DNA of 64,000 nt from positions 148,131-212,130 of the forward strand of contig JBMNOE010000002.1 in the NCBI GenBank assembly GCA_050942895.1, written 5' to 3'. The position numbers and the translations under genes were made by a program. This DNA is from JBNRMR01 sp050942895 (lineage in GTDB: Bacteria; Bacillota; Clostridia; Christensenellales; UBA1750). The notes beneath the pieces are model-generated. The model saw only the letters and a list, made by a program, of their open reading frames with translations. It made no database searches and was not told where the DNA came from. Each line of letters opens with the position of its first letter. Positions within the stretch are counted from its first letter, which is position 1. Below are positions 25,923 to 34,643 of the stretch, one piece after another.

Positions 25923-26273
25923 CTATACTCGAATGCCCACCACTATTACGTTAATCTTTTCGACTTTTACGCCGATCATCGTCTCGATATTATACTTGAT
26001 GTTGTCTATGACGGCCTTTGAAACAGCCTGCATTGAAACACCATACTCCAGCACAACCGAAACGCTGATTGAAACGGAGCCCTCACCTGCGACGACCTTG
26101 ACGCCCTTGGTGAGCGAATCCTTTTTGAACATCTCGACAATGCCGTCAGTGGCGCGCTTTGTGCCCATGCCGACTATGCCGTAGCATTCCACGCATGTGT
26201 TTCCCGCAACGGTGGCAATAACCTCATCAGCCACTGTGAGGGTTCCCAGTTCGAGATTAATTTTGCAGTCCAT
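25923..26273 (-). CDS. Asp23/Gls24-family protein (YloU)
   Basis: A 116-residue protein of the Asp23/Gls24 envelope-stress family. The order is typical: LGTLTVADEVIATVAGNTCV, then CYGIVGMGTK, VKVVAGEGSVSISVSVVLEYGVSM and IKYNIETMIGVKVEKINVIV. It is encoded ahead of the DAK2 kinase, as in most Clostridia. The ATG at 26273 has AGGAGGTTT ahead; longer in-frame starts would read through the promoter. Role in membrane-associated fatty-acid metabolism is inferred from context. Confidence 0.92.
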   Translation of the reverse strand: MDCKINLELGTLTVADEVIATVAGNTCVECYGIVGMGTKRATDGIVEMFKKDSLTKGVKVVAGEGSVSISVSVVLEYGVSMQAVSKAVIDNIKYNIETMIGVKVEKINVIVVGIRV

Positions 26274-26322
26274 GATAAACCTCCTTTTGCATGATTGGAG
26301 TGCGCATACAATCCTTTTTACA

Positions 26323-26351
26323 ATTATACTACCTTCACCCAGTTTTTTCAA
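26323..26351 (-). promoter_or_regulatory. Promoter of yloU-yloV-recG
   Basis: Minus-strand TTGAAA (26351-26346) and TATAAT (26328-26323) with a 17-base spacer, 50 bases before the yloU start. Confidence 0.8.
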
Positions 26352-26620
26352 GAAAAAAAGCCGTTCATACATGTCCATACTGTTAACGAATCAAAAACAT
26401 GCGCCGCATCCGGCCCGCTGCCGCTTATAAGGCGGGGTTTCAAGCGCAGCATGGGCGTAAACAAATGCAAAACAGACGGGCATTTTAACGGCGCAACTAT
26501 TTTTCCCCGAAGACAAATAATTATTTTAAACTGCAAGTTTTTCTAAATACAAAGCATGTTAACCAATAGTTGACAAGAACAAAGCGAAGAATGTATAATT
26601 ATGTGGAAAAACATGGTTTT
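26352..26620. other. Intergenic region between yloU and the PPTase gene
   Basis: No open frame with a ribosome site was found. It holds a GC-rich patch (CCGCTTATAAGGCGG near 26425) and, at the right end, a consensus plus-strand promoter at 26570-26599. Confidence 0.5.
26570..26599 (+). promoter_or_regulatory. Consensus promoter antisense to the PPTase gene
   Basis: TTGACA (26570-26575) and TATAAT (26594-26599), spacer 18 bases. The predicted start, near 26606, is 15 bases beyond the PPTase stop on the other strand, so the transcript would run antisense through the whole PPTase gene and could reach the NRPS start at 27309. Confidence 0.7.
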
Positions 26621-27214
26621 TTAAAAGTGGCGAAACCTGTATATGCTTTGCGGAAGCAATGCGCAAACGAAAGCTGAATAATGTGGCCCGAAGGACAATG
26701 AGATCAGGCGCGGTCCGCCCCCGGAAAAGCCGTTTAAGGCTGAAAACTCTCCCATGGGCTGTGAAAGCCCGCGGGAGGTATATTTTATATAGCTCTCTTT
26801 AGCGCTCCAGATGTCAAAAAATACTTTTTCTGCCTCATTGCTTCTGCTGCCGCCTTTGCAACAGCGTTCCACCTTCACATATTCATCAGGGTGAAAAAAC
26901 CGCCGGGCAATGGACAGAAAGTCGCACTCTCGGTGCTCCTGGACATCAAAACCAACCGGGCGGCCGTGAAAGGCGCATGCCCAATACTTCCCGCTGTGGG
27001 ATATGGAAAAATGAACTCCGGGCATGAAGGGAAAAAAGGGTTTCCCGTAAACCCCTGTTTTTATGGAAAAATCCACGGTTTCTATGCCCCGTAAGCCTGC
27101 GTAATGCTCTGCAGCCCTCAGCAGGAGCTGGCGGCTTGTATGTTCGCTTGAAACACAGCACTCGTAAAGGGCTATGTCGTTTTCACTAAAGAAAATGCTT
27201 CCGGTCAAGTGCAT
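26621..27214 (-). CDS. 4'-Phosphopantetheinyl transferase (Sfp type)
   Basis: Moves phosphopantetheine from CoA to the conserved serine of carrier proteins; here the targets should be the two T domains of the NRPS and the ACP at 39791. The 197-residue length fits the Sfp/AcpT type. Motifs: GKPFF near residue 58, HFSISHSG near 68, VGFDVQEHRE near 88 with the Mg-binding acidic residues, and FFDIWSAKESYIKYTSRGL near 132. Start choice is uncertain: ATG 27214 is close to GGAG, and TTG 27208 has better spacing. Divergent from the NRPS. Confidence 0.9.
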   Translation of the reverse strand: MHLTGSIFFSENDIALYECCVSSEHTSRQLLLRAAEHYAGLRGIETVDFSIKTGVYGKPFFPFMPGVHFSISHSGKYWACAFHGRPVGFDVQEHRECDFLSIARRFFHPDEYVKVERCCKGGSRSNEAEKVFFDIWSAKESYIKYTSRGLSQPMGEFSALNGFSGGGPRLISLSFGPHYSAFVCALLPQSIYRFRHF

Positions 27215-27226
27215 CACTCCATCAAC

Positions 27227-27255
27227 ATTTTATATTTTTACTTGGATATAGTCAA
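27227..27255 (-). promoter_or_regulatory. Promoter of the PPTase gene
   Basis: Minus-strand TTGACT (27255-27250) and TAAAAT (27232-27227), spacer 17 bases. The predicted transcript start falls at the ribosome site, hinting at a very short leader or a slightly later start codon. Confidence 0.6.
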
Positions 27256-27273
27256 GAAATAATCGAGAACTGA

Positions 27274-27299
27274 TCAAAAGATCAAAAAGTCAAAAAGTC
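27274..27299 (+). repeat. Tandem octamer repeat before the NRPS gene
   Basis: Three 8-base units (TCAAAAGA, TCAAAAAG, TCAAAAAG) plus a partial TC end 10 bases before the NRPS start. They could be a regulator-binding array or a slippage-prone tract. Confidence 0.6.
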
Positions 27300-27308
27300 T
27301 GTTTTAGG

Positions 27309-30300
27309 ATGGTGAATTCATTGGAGCGCGACCTGTATCCCCTTTCCAGCAGCCAAAAAAACATATGGAATCTGTCCAAGGTTTATCCAGGCACTCCGAT
27401 GAACAATGTCTGCAATGTCCTTAGAATCTCCGGTGCCTTTGAGCCTTTCTTGCTTCAAAGATGCATCAAAGCTCTCTACGCTGCATTTCCAGCGCTCACC
27501 ACCAGGATCGCAATAAAAAACGGCATTCCTATGCAGCATCAAAGCCGCCTTTTTCCGGTGGAGGCTCCCTTTTTGGACTTTTCGAAGGAAAGCAGCGGCG
27601 AAAGTCTCAAGCAATGGGAAAGCGCCGTCGCCCGCGAGCCAATTTCAATTGAAAACTCGCCTCTTTCATTTTTTTATATTTTTAAAGCCGGCGAAAGCAG
27701 CGGCGGGGTCATGATGAAGCTCCATCATATAATAACCGATGCATGGTCACAGGTGCTTTTGAACAACCATTTGATGCATAATTATAAGCGGTTGATGAAT
27801 GGAGATGAGCTTGACGAAACAGAGATGCCGTCATATGAGGCTCATGTCGAAGCCGAGGGCGAATATATTGACTCCGCAGCCTTTGAAAAGGATATGAGCT
27901 ATTGGGCCCGGCGCATACAGACTCTGTCCCGGCTTCAGGCGGGGGATTTCACCGGCCTTTGCCCATCTACCGAAGCAAAGCGCAGCGAGTTTCTGTTGCC
28001 AGCCGGCCTCAGCCGGGGGATTCTTGACTTTTGCCGCGAGGGGAATATATCGCCCTTCACGGCGATATACATGGCCTTTGCAGTCTATCAGCTTCGCGTT
28101 CATGGCAGCAATGTATTTCCGATAGGCGTTCCCAGCATAAACAGGGTGAACCACAGGCGCAAGCAGACCCTCGGCATGTTCGTCAACACACTGCCCTTTT
28201 TCACCGTTATAGATGAAGCGGACTCAAGCGCCAACTTCAGCACCCTTTGCGAAATGGTTAAAAACGATTGGTTCTCGCTGCTGAGCCATCAGCGTCTGCC
28301 ATATGAGAACATAAAAAACCTGGCTCCCTCGGGCTCAGGCAATCTTTTTGATGTGGTTCTCTCATACCAAAACGGCCGTTTGGACGATAACCTTGACCCG
28401 CGCGTGAGTTTTTTAGGCGAATGGATCCACAGCGGCCATCAGGCGGAGAGCCTTTGCATGCACATCAGCCATCAGGGCGCCGATGGGCTGCTCATATACT
28501 ATGATTATCTTCCCCATGCCTTCACGGGCGCAGAAATCGCCGATATGCACAGGCATATGATCAACATACTTTCTGGGGGAATCAAAAGCCCTAAAAAACC
28601 CCTCTCGCTCCTTCCCATACTGGATGAAAGCGAGGAGCAACAGCTCATCTTCGGCTTTAACCAAACTGAAACTACTCAGCCAAGCGAGAAAAATATTGCC
28701 GAGGCTCTGATGAAAGCCCTCAATGAAAACTCCGGCAAGATTGCCGTTGAGCATGGCGGAAAAAGCTATAGCTATGGCCGGCTTAATGACGATGCGCTCA
28801 TGATCGCCCGTGGCCTGGCGGAAAGATTCCCATCCGGCGGCAAGGTGATCGCCATATCGATGGAAAACGGCTATGAGCTGCTAACCTGCCTTTGCGCCGT
28901 CGCCCTTTCCGGGAACGCCTGGCTGCTGATCGACCGGGATCAGCCAAAGCAAAGGCTTGGCATTCTGCTGGCCCAAGGCGGCGCCAACCTGCTGATTTCC
29001 GACAGAGCATTTCCAGAAAGCCCGGGGGGCATCAAGCAGGTTCTCCCATCGTCTTTGGGCCTTGCAGGCGGGAGCCGTTTTTCCCCTCAGGCGCAGTCAA
29101 CGCCGGAGGACATCGCCTATGTGGTCTGCACATCCGGCAGCACGGGTGTTCCAAAGGCCGTACAGGTGCCTCAGGAAAGCCTTTTGAATCTTGTTGACGC
29201 AATGCGCCCATTCTATTTGCAAAAGACTGTGCTGGCCCTGTGCAACATCGCTTTCGACGCATTTATGCTTGAAAGCGTCTGCACCCTCCTTTGCGGAGGG
29301 TCAATAGTAATACCGGAGGACGGCCACAGGCATGATCCCGCAAGGCTTGGCGAATATATATCAAAATACGATGTCGGCTGCTTCGCCTTAACGCCATCGC
29401 GCCTGCAGGCGTATCTTCAAAATGATGCCTTTTGCGCATCGCTGCGAAGCGTGGAAACAGTTATCTGCGGGGGGGAACCCCTCCCCGCCGGACTTGTGCG
29501 CCTGATGGCCAGGCATAGCGGCGCAGTTTTATACAACCAGTACGGCCCCTGCGAGGCGACTGTCGCCGTCACGATGGGAAGGGCCGCAGACCGCGATCCT
29601 GTCACCATAGGCCGGCCCATGCAGAACTGCCGCATATATATACTGGACGATAATATGCAGCCTCTGCCGGCGGGCTCCGTGGGCGAAATTTACATCGGCG
29701 GCCGATGCCTTGCAAAGGGCTATGCCCTTAAGCCGGAGCTGACGGCTCAAAGCTTTGTATCCGATCCCTTCCGCCATGGCGAAAGGCTTTATAAAACCGG
29801 AGATCTTGGCCGCTGGACAACTGAGGGCGAGATCATTTTTGCCGGCCGAAAGGACAGGCAGGTGAAGCTGCGGGGCCATCGAATAGAGCTGGCCGAGGTG
29901 GAATCATGCCTGCTTTTGTTTGACGGAATCACAGCAGCAGTGGCCAGCATATATGAGGGCCGCCTTGTTGCCTATTACACCTGCGATGGAATTGTGAATC
30001 CTGATGCTCTTTTGGCCCATGCCGCAGCGCATCTTCCCGCATATATGGTTCCCGTTTATGCCGCGCAGGTTGATGGCTTCGAATCGACCGCAAGCGGCAA
30101 AATCGATTATAGACAGCTTCCGGCGCCCGACTTGGGCGATAATAGCATTCCCGCGGATGACGTTGAGCGCAGGCTTCTTGCCATATGGCAGGCTGTGCTT
30201 AAAACAAGCGATATCGGCACCCGCACCTCCTTCTACAGGGCCGGGGGCGATTCCCTCAGCGCGCTGTCACTGGTCGCATCGGTTGAGGAGGAGTTCGGCG

Positions 30301-33300
30301 TGCAGATTGAGCTTTCATCTTTGCAGACCCACGGCACAATCAGCCGCATGGCGCTTCTCCTGCGCGATAGAGCCGGCAAAGAAAGTTTTTCGGCGGAAAT
30401 CCCCTTGGCGCCCCTGAGCGAAAGCGCGACATACCGCCCTTCAGCGCCACAGAAAAGCTTTTTCGCCCTCTCCCGTTTGGATGAATCCGGCCTTGCTTAC
30501 AACATGCCCGGCGCCTTTTTGCTGGAAGGAAAGCTGGATATCAACCGCTTGGATAGCGCCTTCAAAGAGCTTATCGCCCTGGATGAAACCCTCCGCACAG
30601 GCTTTGAAATACAGGGGATGGACATCGTCTGTAAAGTTCATCAGAGCGCGGGCTTTGAACTGCAGCGCCTTAGCGGCAGTCTTGAGGACGCCATGAAAAA
30701 GTTTGTCCGGCCTTTTGATCTGGGTTCGCCTCCGCTGCTCAGGGCGGGCATTATTCAAGGTGAAAGCGCAGAGCAGATTCTGCTTTTGGACATGCACCAC
30801 ATCATATCCGACGGCATCAGCAGCCAGTTGACATTGGAGCGTCTCAGCAAGCTTTACCGTGGCATGGCCCCCGAAATGCCCAGGCTCAGCTATAGGGATT
30901 ATGCCCACTGGAGCAACCAAGGCAGCTTTGGCCGTGGCGCTTTATCTCTAGAAAAACAGCGCAGTTTCTGGAAGGATTGCTTTTCAGGCGGCATTCCGCA
31001 GATGAGCCTGCCCACGGATAATCCGCGGCCGGCGGTGTTTAAAAGCGCCGGAAAGCGCTATGATTTCCAGCTTTCAAAGGAACTGACAGCCGGTATAAAG
31101 GATTATTGCGCAAAGGCCCACACCACCCCTTATGTGCTGCTTTTGGCAGTGTACGGGCTTTTTCTTTCCCGCTATTCAGGGGCGGAAGAGCTGGTGGTAG
31201 GCTCGCCCGTGTCGGGCCGCAGAATGAGTAGCCTTCAGCAGATAACCGGAGCATTCGTGAATACTCTGCCCATGCTCCTGGGCCCGAAAGAGGAGCTTTC
31301 CTTTGAGGATTATCTTAAAAAAACGCGTGATTTTGTGGCTCTCGCCCTGGATAATCAGGATATTCCCTTCGAGGAAATAATGGCCATATCCGGGGCTTCC
31401 CACAGCCGCCGGAGCAATCCCCTTTACAGCGTGATGTTCTCATTCGTGCCTATGGATCCGGCGGGGTTTGAAATTGGCGGATGCGCGATGACGCCCCTTA
31501 AAGTGGGAGGGGGCAATGTGAAGATGGATCTTCATCTGGAGGCGACCATGTCCAAAGACAGCCTTAAGCTATCATTGGAGTATGCCGCCGCCCTTTTTGA
31601 CGAACAGACCATCGGTCTGTATGCTCGCGGGCTGGAAGCGACCATGGTCGGCATTGTGGGCGGCGCTGGTCGGTCTCTGCGGGAAGTACCCGTCTTATCC
31701 TCTGCGGACAAGGCCAGGCTTTTTACAATCCCCTGGAATATGCGTGCGCCCTATGACGACCTGCCGGTGGATCAGGCTATCGACAGCTTCGCAAAAGCCA
31801 TTCCCGATGCCGCCGCCATCCGCTGGGGAGAAAACCAAAGCCATAGCTTCATCCGCGTGAAGGAGATGTCCGATAATCTGGCTGTTAACCTGCAAAAACA
31901 GGGTGTCCAGCCGGGCGATGTGGTGGCATTCATGCCCAGGCGGGACGGCGATATGATCCCCACTATGATCGGCATTTTGAAAGCCGGTGCGGCATATCTG
32001 CCGGTGGAGCCCTCCTTCCCTGCGGATAGAATAATATATATGCTTGAAATGGCAAAGGCAAGGCTGCTGCTGTTCAGCAGCAAAACAGCTCCGCCAAAGG
32101 GAATCCCATGCCCCTCTCAGGTGATCGATTTTTCCGCCCTGGAAGAACAGCCCTCTGTCCCTCCGGCCAATAGAAGCCCGGAGGACCCCTTTAACGTGCT
32201 GTTTACATCCGGTTCCACCGGCCAGCCAAAGGGCGTGATGATGATACATAAATCCATCAGCAATCTTCTGGCAAATGTGGAACCCCTCCTTGCGGGTGAG
32301 GATTCGCGGATGCTCTGCGCTTCCAGTTGCGTTTTCGATGTCTTTACCACAGAAGCCCTCCTGTGCCTGGCCACCGGCCGCTGCGCCGTCATCGCCGACG
32401 AGGAGGAGATGCTGCTGCCCTGGAAGCTTGCCGCCCGAATTGAAAAGGACGGCGCGGACATACTGCAGCTCACACCCTCTCGGATGCAGATGTGCCTTGC
32501 CAGCGATGAATTTCGCCATGCGCTAAGGAATGTCAAGAGCATAATCCTCCTGGGAGAACCATGGACGCTTTCGATGCGCGACAGCATAAAAAGGCTGACA
32601 AATGCGCGCATATTCAACATATACGGCCCCACGGAAACCTCTGTGCACAACTGCCAGGGGGATGTGACCGACTGTAGCTGCATACACATCGGCCTGCCCA
32701 TAGGCAACTGCCGCTATTATCTGCTGGATAAAAAACAGCGGCTCCTGCCGCCGACCGCCCTGGGCGAAATATACATCGCCGGTGATTGCCTCGCAAAGGG
32801 CTATGCGGGCCGGGATGACCTTACCGAAAAGGTCTATCTTCCCGATCCTTTCTTCCCAGGGGAGCGGATGTACAAGACCGGCGATATCGGCAGGCTGCGG
32901 GCCGACGGCACATGGCAATGCCTTGGCCGCACCGATACTCAGCTAAAGCTCAACGGCCACCGCATCGAACCCTCGGAGATAGCCGCTCAGATAGTTCTTT
33001 CCGCCCTTGCGAAGGAAGCGGCGGTAATACCTGTGATGCAGGACGGCGTTCCCCAGTCGCTTCGGGCTTATCTGGTTCCCGACGATGGCTACAGCGAGGA
33101 AGGCCTGCGAGGCTATCTGGCAGGCAAGCTGCCCGATTATATGCTGCCTTCTTCCTTTGTGGCGCTGGACGAAATGCCCCGAAATGCCAGCGGGAAGACC
33201 GATCTTAAGGCCCTGGCCCAGATGGATCCCCAGCAGAAAATATTGACTGATAAAATATCCGCTTCGCCGGAGGAGAAAGCTCTTTTAAAGCTATGGACCC

Positions 33301-34643
33301 AGGCCTTGGGCAGAAAGCCCGATGCCGAGATATCCTTCTTCTCACAAGGCGGCACTTCGCTGACAGCGATAATAATACTGAACCATTATCACCAGCAAAG
33401 CATCCCCATATCGCTAAACGATTTCTACGCCCACCCCACCCTTTCCGCTCAAAGCAAATTGCTGAGGGAAAGGGCCCGCCCTCTCTTGCATGAAGTTGGC
33501 GAAAATCAGATGCTCACCAGAAAGGTGCCTTTAAACGAGAGAACTCTTGGGCTTTCAGGCGCCATATTGCTGACCGGCGCAACGGGATACCTGGGCGCGC
33601 ATATTCTGAGCGCCCTGCTGAATTCGGGGGCGGAAAAGATCGTCTGCCTTGTGCGGGGCGATGCCGAAAACCGTTTGCGCAAAAGCCTTTCCTATTACTT
33701 TGGTGAAAACTTCTTTGATGAAAACAGCAGCAGGATTAAGGCCCTTTCCGGCGATATTTCCAGCAGGAACTTCGGTCTTTCACCTGAGGATTACGCTCTG
33801 CTTTCATCCCGCGTTCGGACGGTCTTTCACAGCGCAGCCGATGTGCGCCACTTCGCCCCGTGGGATGAGCTTCAGCTTGCCAATGTTGAAGGAACTGATT
33901 ATGTGATCGACTTCGCTCTGGCGGCGGGTGCAGACCTTGCGCATATTTCCACTGTCAGCGTCGCGGGGGAATATCTGGTGGACCAGCCCGAAACTTCAGC
34001 CGTTTTTTCGGAGCACGATCTTGATATCGGCCAAAACTGGCAGGAAAACCCATATTGCAAGAGCAAGGCTTTGGCCGAGGCCGCCGTCGTCCGGGCGATG
34101 ATCAACAGAAAGCTAAACGCTAAGATATTCAGGGTGGGCAGGCTTGTTTCAAGAAGCAGCGACGGCCTTTTCCAGCCCAATGCCGGCACAAACGCCTTTT
34201 ACAGGGAGGTTAAAGCCATGTTGGGTCTGGGCTGCGCGCCCCTTAGCATGAAAAACATTCCTTTTGAGCTGACCGAGGTGGATCTTTGCGCGGACGCCAT
34301 AGTAAGGCTCTGCGGGCAAAGAGGAGGTTCCTTCCATGTTTTCAACCCCAACATGCCGGCATTCGGTGAGCTGATGAGCGCCTTTGAGGGCCTGCAGTTC
34401 ATACCTGATGAAGACTTCGCCGCTCTCTTGAAGGATGCTGTGAACAGCGCCGTCAGCGATGGCGGCTACATTCTCTCCCTTTCCCAGACCTATTTTTCAG
34501 GCGCCGCTTCATGCAGCAATATCTTATTAGACAGCTTCAGGACGGAATCTCTGCTGAAGCTGGCCGGTTTTAGCTGGCCCAAACCCTGCATAAAGTCCAT
34601 ATCCAAATGTTTTCTTGAGGCCAAATATGAGGTGAGCACATGA
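27309..34643 (+). CDS. Non-ribosomal peptide synthetase, C-A-T-C-A-T-R
   Basis: A 2444-residue two-module NRPS. C1 about 8-440 has HHIITDAW at 139; as first domain with nothing before it, it should be a starter C accepting an acyl group. A1 about 460-940 has TSGSTGVPKA near 607, Asp650 (alpha-amine anchor) and Lys931. T1 carries phosphopantetheine at Ser982 (GGDS). C2 about 1040-1470 has HHIISDG at 1163. A2 about 1490-1970 has Asp1677 and Lys1963. T2 has GGTS with Ser2017. The terminal reductase (about 2080-2444) shows TGATGYLG at 2089 and YCKSK at 2249, so the product should leave as an aldehyde or alcohol. Specificity codes read by eye: A1 DALAIGQVAK (probably hydrophobic), A2 DVTQILIVHK (unassigned). 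The start codon is uncertain (ATG 27309, GTG 27312 or TTG 27321). It heads a five-gene run. Confidence 0.95.
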   Translation: MVNSLERDLYPLSSSQKNIWNLSKVYPGTPMNNVCNVLRISGAFEPFLLQRCIKALYAAFPALTTRIAIKNGIPMQHQSRLFPVEAPFLDFSKESSGESLKQWESAVAREPISIENSPLSFFYIFKAGESSGGVMMKLHHIITDAWSQVLLNNHLMHNYKRLMNGDELDETEMPSYEAHVEAEGEYIDSAAFEKDMSYWARRIQTLSRLQAGDFTGLCPSTEAKRSEFLLPAGLSRGILDFCREGNISPFTAIYMAFAVYQLRVHGSNVFPIGVPSINRVNHRRKQTLGMFVNTLPFFTVIDEADSSANFSTLCEMVKNDWFSLLSHQRLPYENIKNLAPSGSGNLFDVVLSYQNGRLDDNLDPRVSFLGEWIHSGHQAESLCMHISHQGADGLLIYYDYLPHAFTGAEIADMHRHMINILSGGIKSPKKPLSLLPILDESEEQQLIFGFNQTETTQPSEKNIAEALMKALNENSGKIAVEHGGKSYSYGRLNDDALMIARGLAERFPSGGKVIAISMENGYELLTCLCAVALSGNAWLLIDRDQPKQRLGILLAQGGANLLISDRAFPESPGGIKQVLPSSLGLAGGSRFSPQAQSTPEDIAYVVCTSGSTGVPKAVQVPQESLLNLVDAMRPFYLQKTVLALCNIAFDAFMLESVCTLLCGGSIVIPEDGHRHDPARLGEYISKYDVGCFALTPSRLQAYLQNDAFCASLRSVETVICGGEPLPAGLVRLMARHSGAVLYNQYGPCEATVAVTMGRAADRDPVTIGRPMQNCRIYILDDNMQPLPAGSVGEIYIGGRCLAKGYALKPELTAQSFVSDPFRHGERLYKTGDLGRWTTEGEIIFAGRKDRQVKLRGHRIELAEVESCLLLFDGITAAVASIYEGRLVAYYTCDGIVNPDALLAHAAAHLPAYMVPVYAAQVDGFESTASGKIDYRQLPAPDLGDNSIPADDVERRLLAIWQAVLKTSDIGTRTSFYRAGGDSLSALSLVASVEEEFGVQIELSSLQTHGTISRMALLLRDRAGKESFSAEIPLAPLSESATYRPSAPQKSFFALSRLDESGLAYNMPGAFLLEGKLDINRLDSAFKELIALDETLRTGFEIQGMDIVCKVHQSAGFELQRLSGSLEDAMKKFVRPFDLGSPPLLRAGIIQGESAEQILLLDMHHIISDGISSQLTLERLSKLYRGMAPEMPRLSYRDYAHWSNQGSFGRGALSLEKQRSFWKDCFSGGIPQMSLPTDNPRPAVFKSAGKRYDFQLSKELTAGIKDYCAKAHTTPYVLLLAVYGLFLSRYSGAEELVVGSPVSGRRMSSLQQITGAFVNTLPMLLGPKEELSFEDYLKKTRDFVALALDNQDIPFEEIMAISGASHSRRSNPLYSVMFSFVPMDPAGFEIGGCAMTPLKVGGGNVKMDLHLEATMSKDSLKLSLEYAAALFDEQTIGLYARGLEATMVGIVGGAGRSLREVPVLSSADKARLFTIPWNMRAPYDDLPVDQAIDSFAKAIPDAAAIRWGENQSHSFIRVKEMSDNLAVNLQKQGVQPGDVVAFMPRRDGDMIPTMIGILKAGAAYLPVEPSFPADRIIYMLEMAKARLLLFSSKTAPPKGIPCPSQVIDFSALEEQPSVPPANRSPEDPFNVLFTSGSTGQPKGVMMIHKSISNLLANVEPLLAGEDSRMLCASSCVFDVFTTEALLCLATGRCAVIADEEEMLLPWKLAARIEKDGADILQLTPSRMQMCLASDEFRHALRNVKSIILLGEPWTLSMRDSIKRLTNARIFNIYGPTETSVHNCQGDVTDCSCIHIGLPIGNCRYYLLDKKQRLLPPTALGEIYIAGDCLAKGYAGRDDLTEKVYLPDPFFPGERMYKTGDIGRLRADGTWQCLGRTDTQLKLNGHRIEPSEIAAQIVLSALAKEAAVIPVMQDGVPQSLRAYLVPDDGYSEEGLRGYLAGKLPDYMLPSSFVALDEMPRNASGKTDLKALAQMDPQQKILTDKISASPEEKALLKLWTQALGRKPDAEISFFSQGGTSLTAIIILNHYHQQSIPISLNDFYAHPTLSAQSKLLRERARPLLHEVGENQMLTRKVPLNERTLGLSGAILLTGATGYLGAHILSALLNSGAEKIVCLVRGDAENRLRKSLSYYFGENFFDENSSRIKALSGDISSRNFGLSPEDYALLSSRVRTVFHSAADVRHFAPWDELQLANVEGTDYVIDFALAAGADLAHISTVSVAGEYLVDQPETSAVFSEHDLDIGQNWQENPYCKSKALAEAAVVRAMINRKLNAKIFRVGRLVSRSSDGLFQPNAGTNAFYREVKAMLGLGCAPLSMKNIPFELTEVDLCADAIVRLCGQRGGSFHVFNPNMPAFGELMSAFEGLQFIPDEDFAALLKDAVNSAVSDGGYILSLSQTYFSGAASCSNILLDSFRTESLLKLAGFSWPKPCIKSISKCFLEAKYEVST

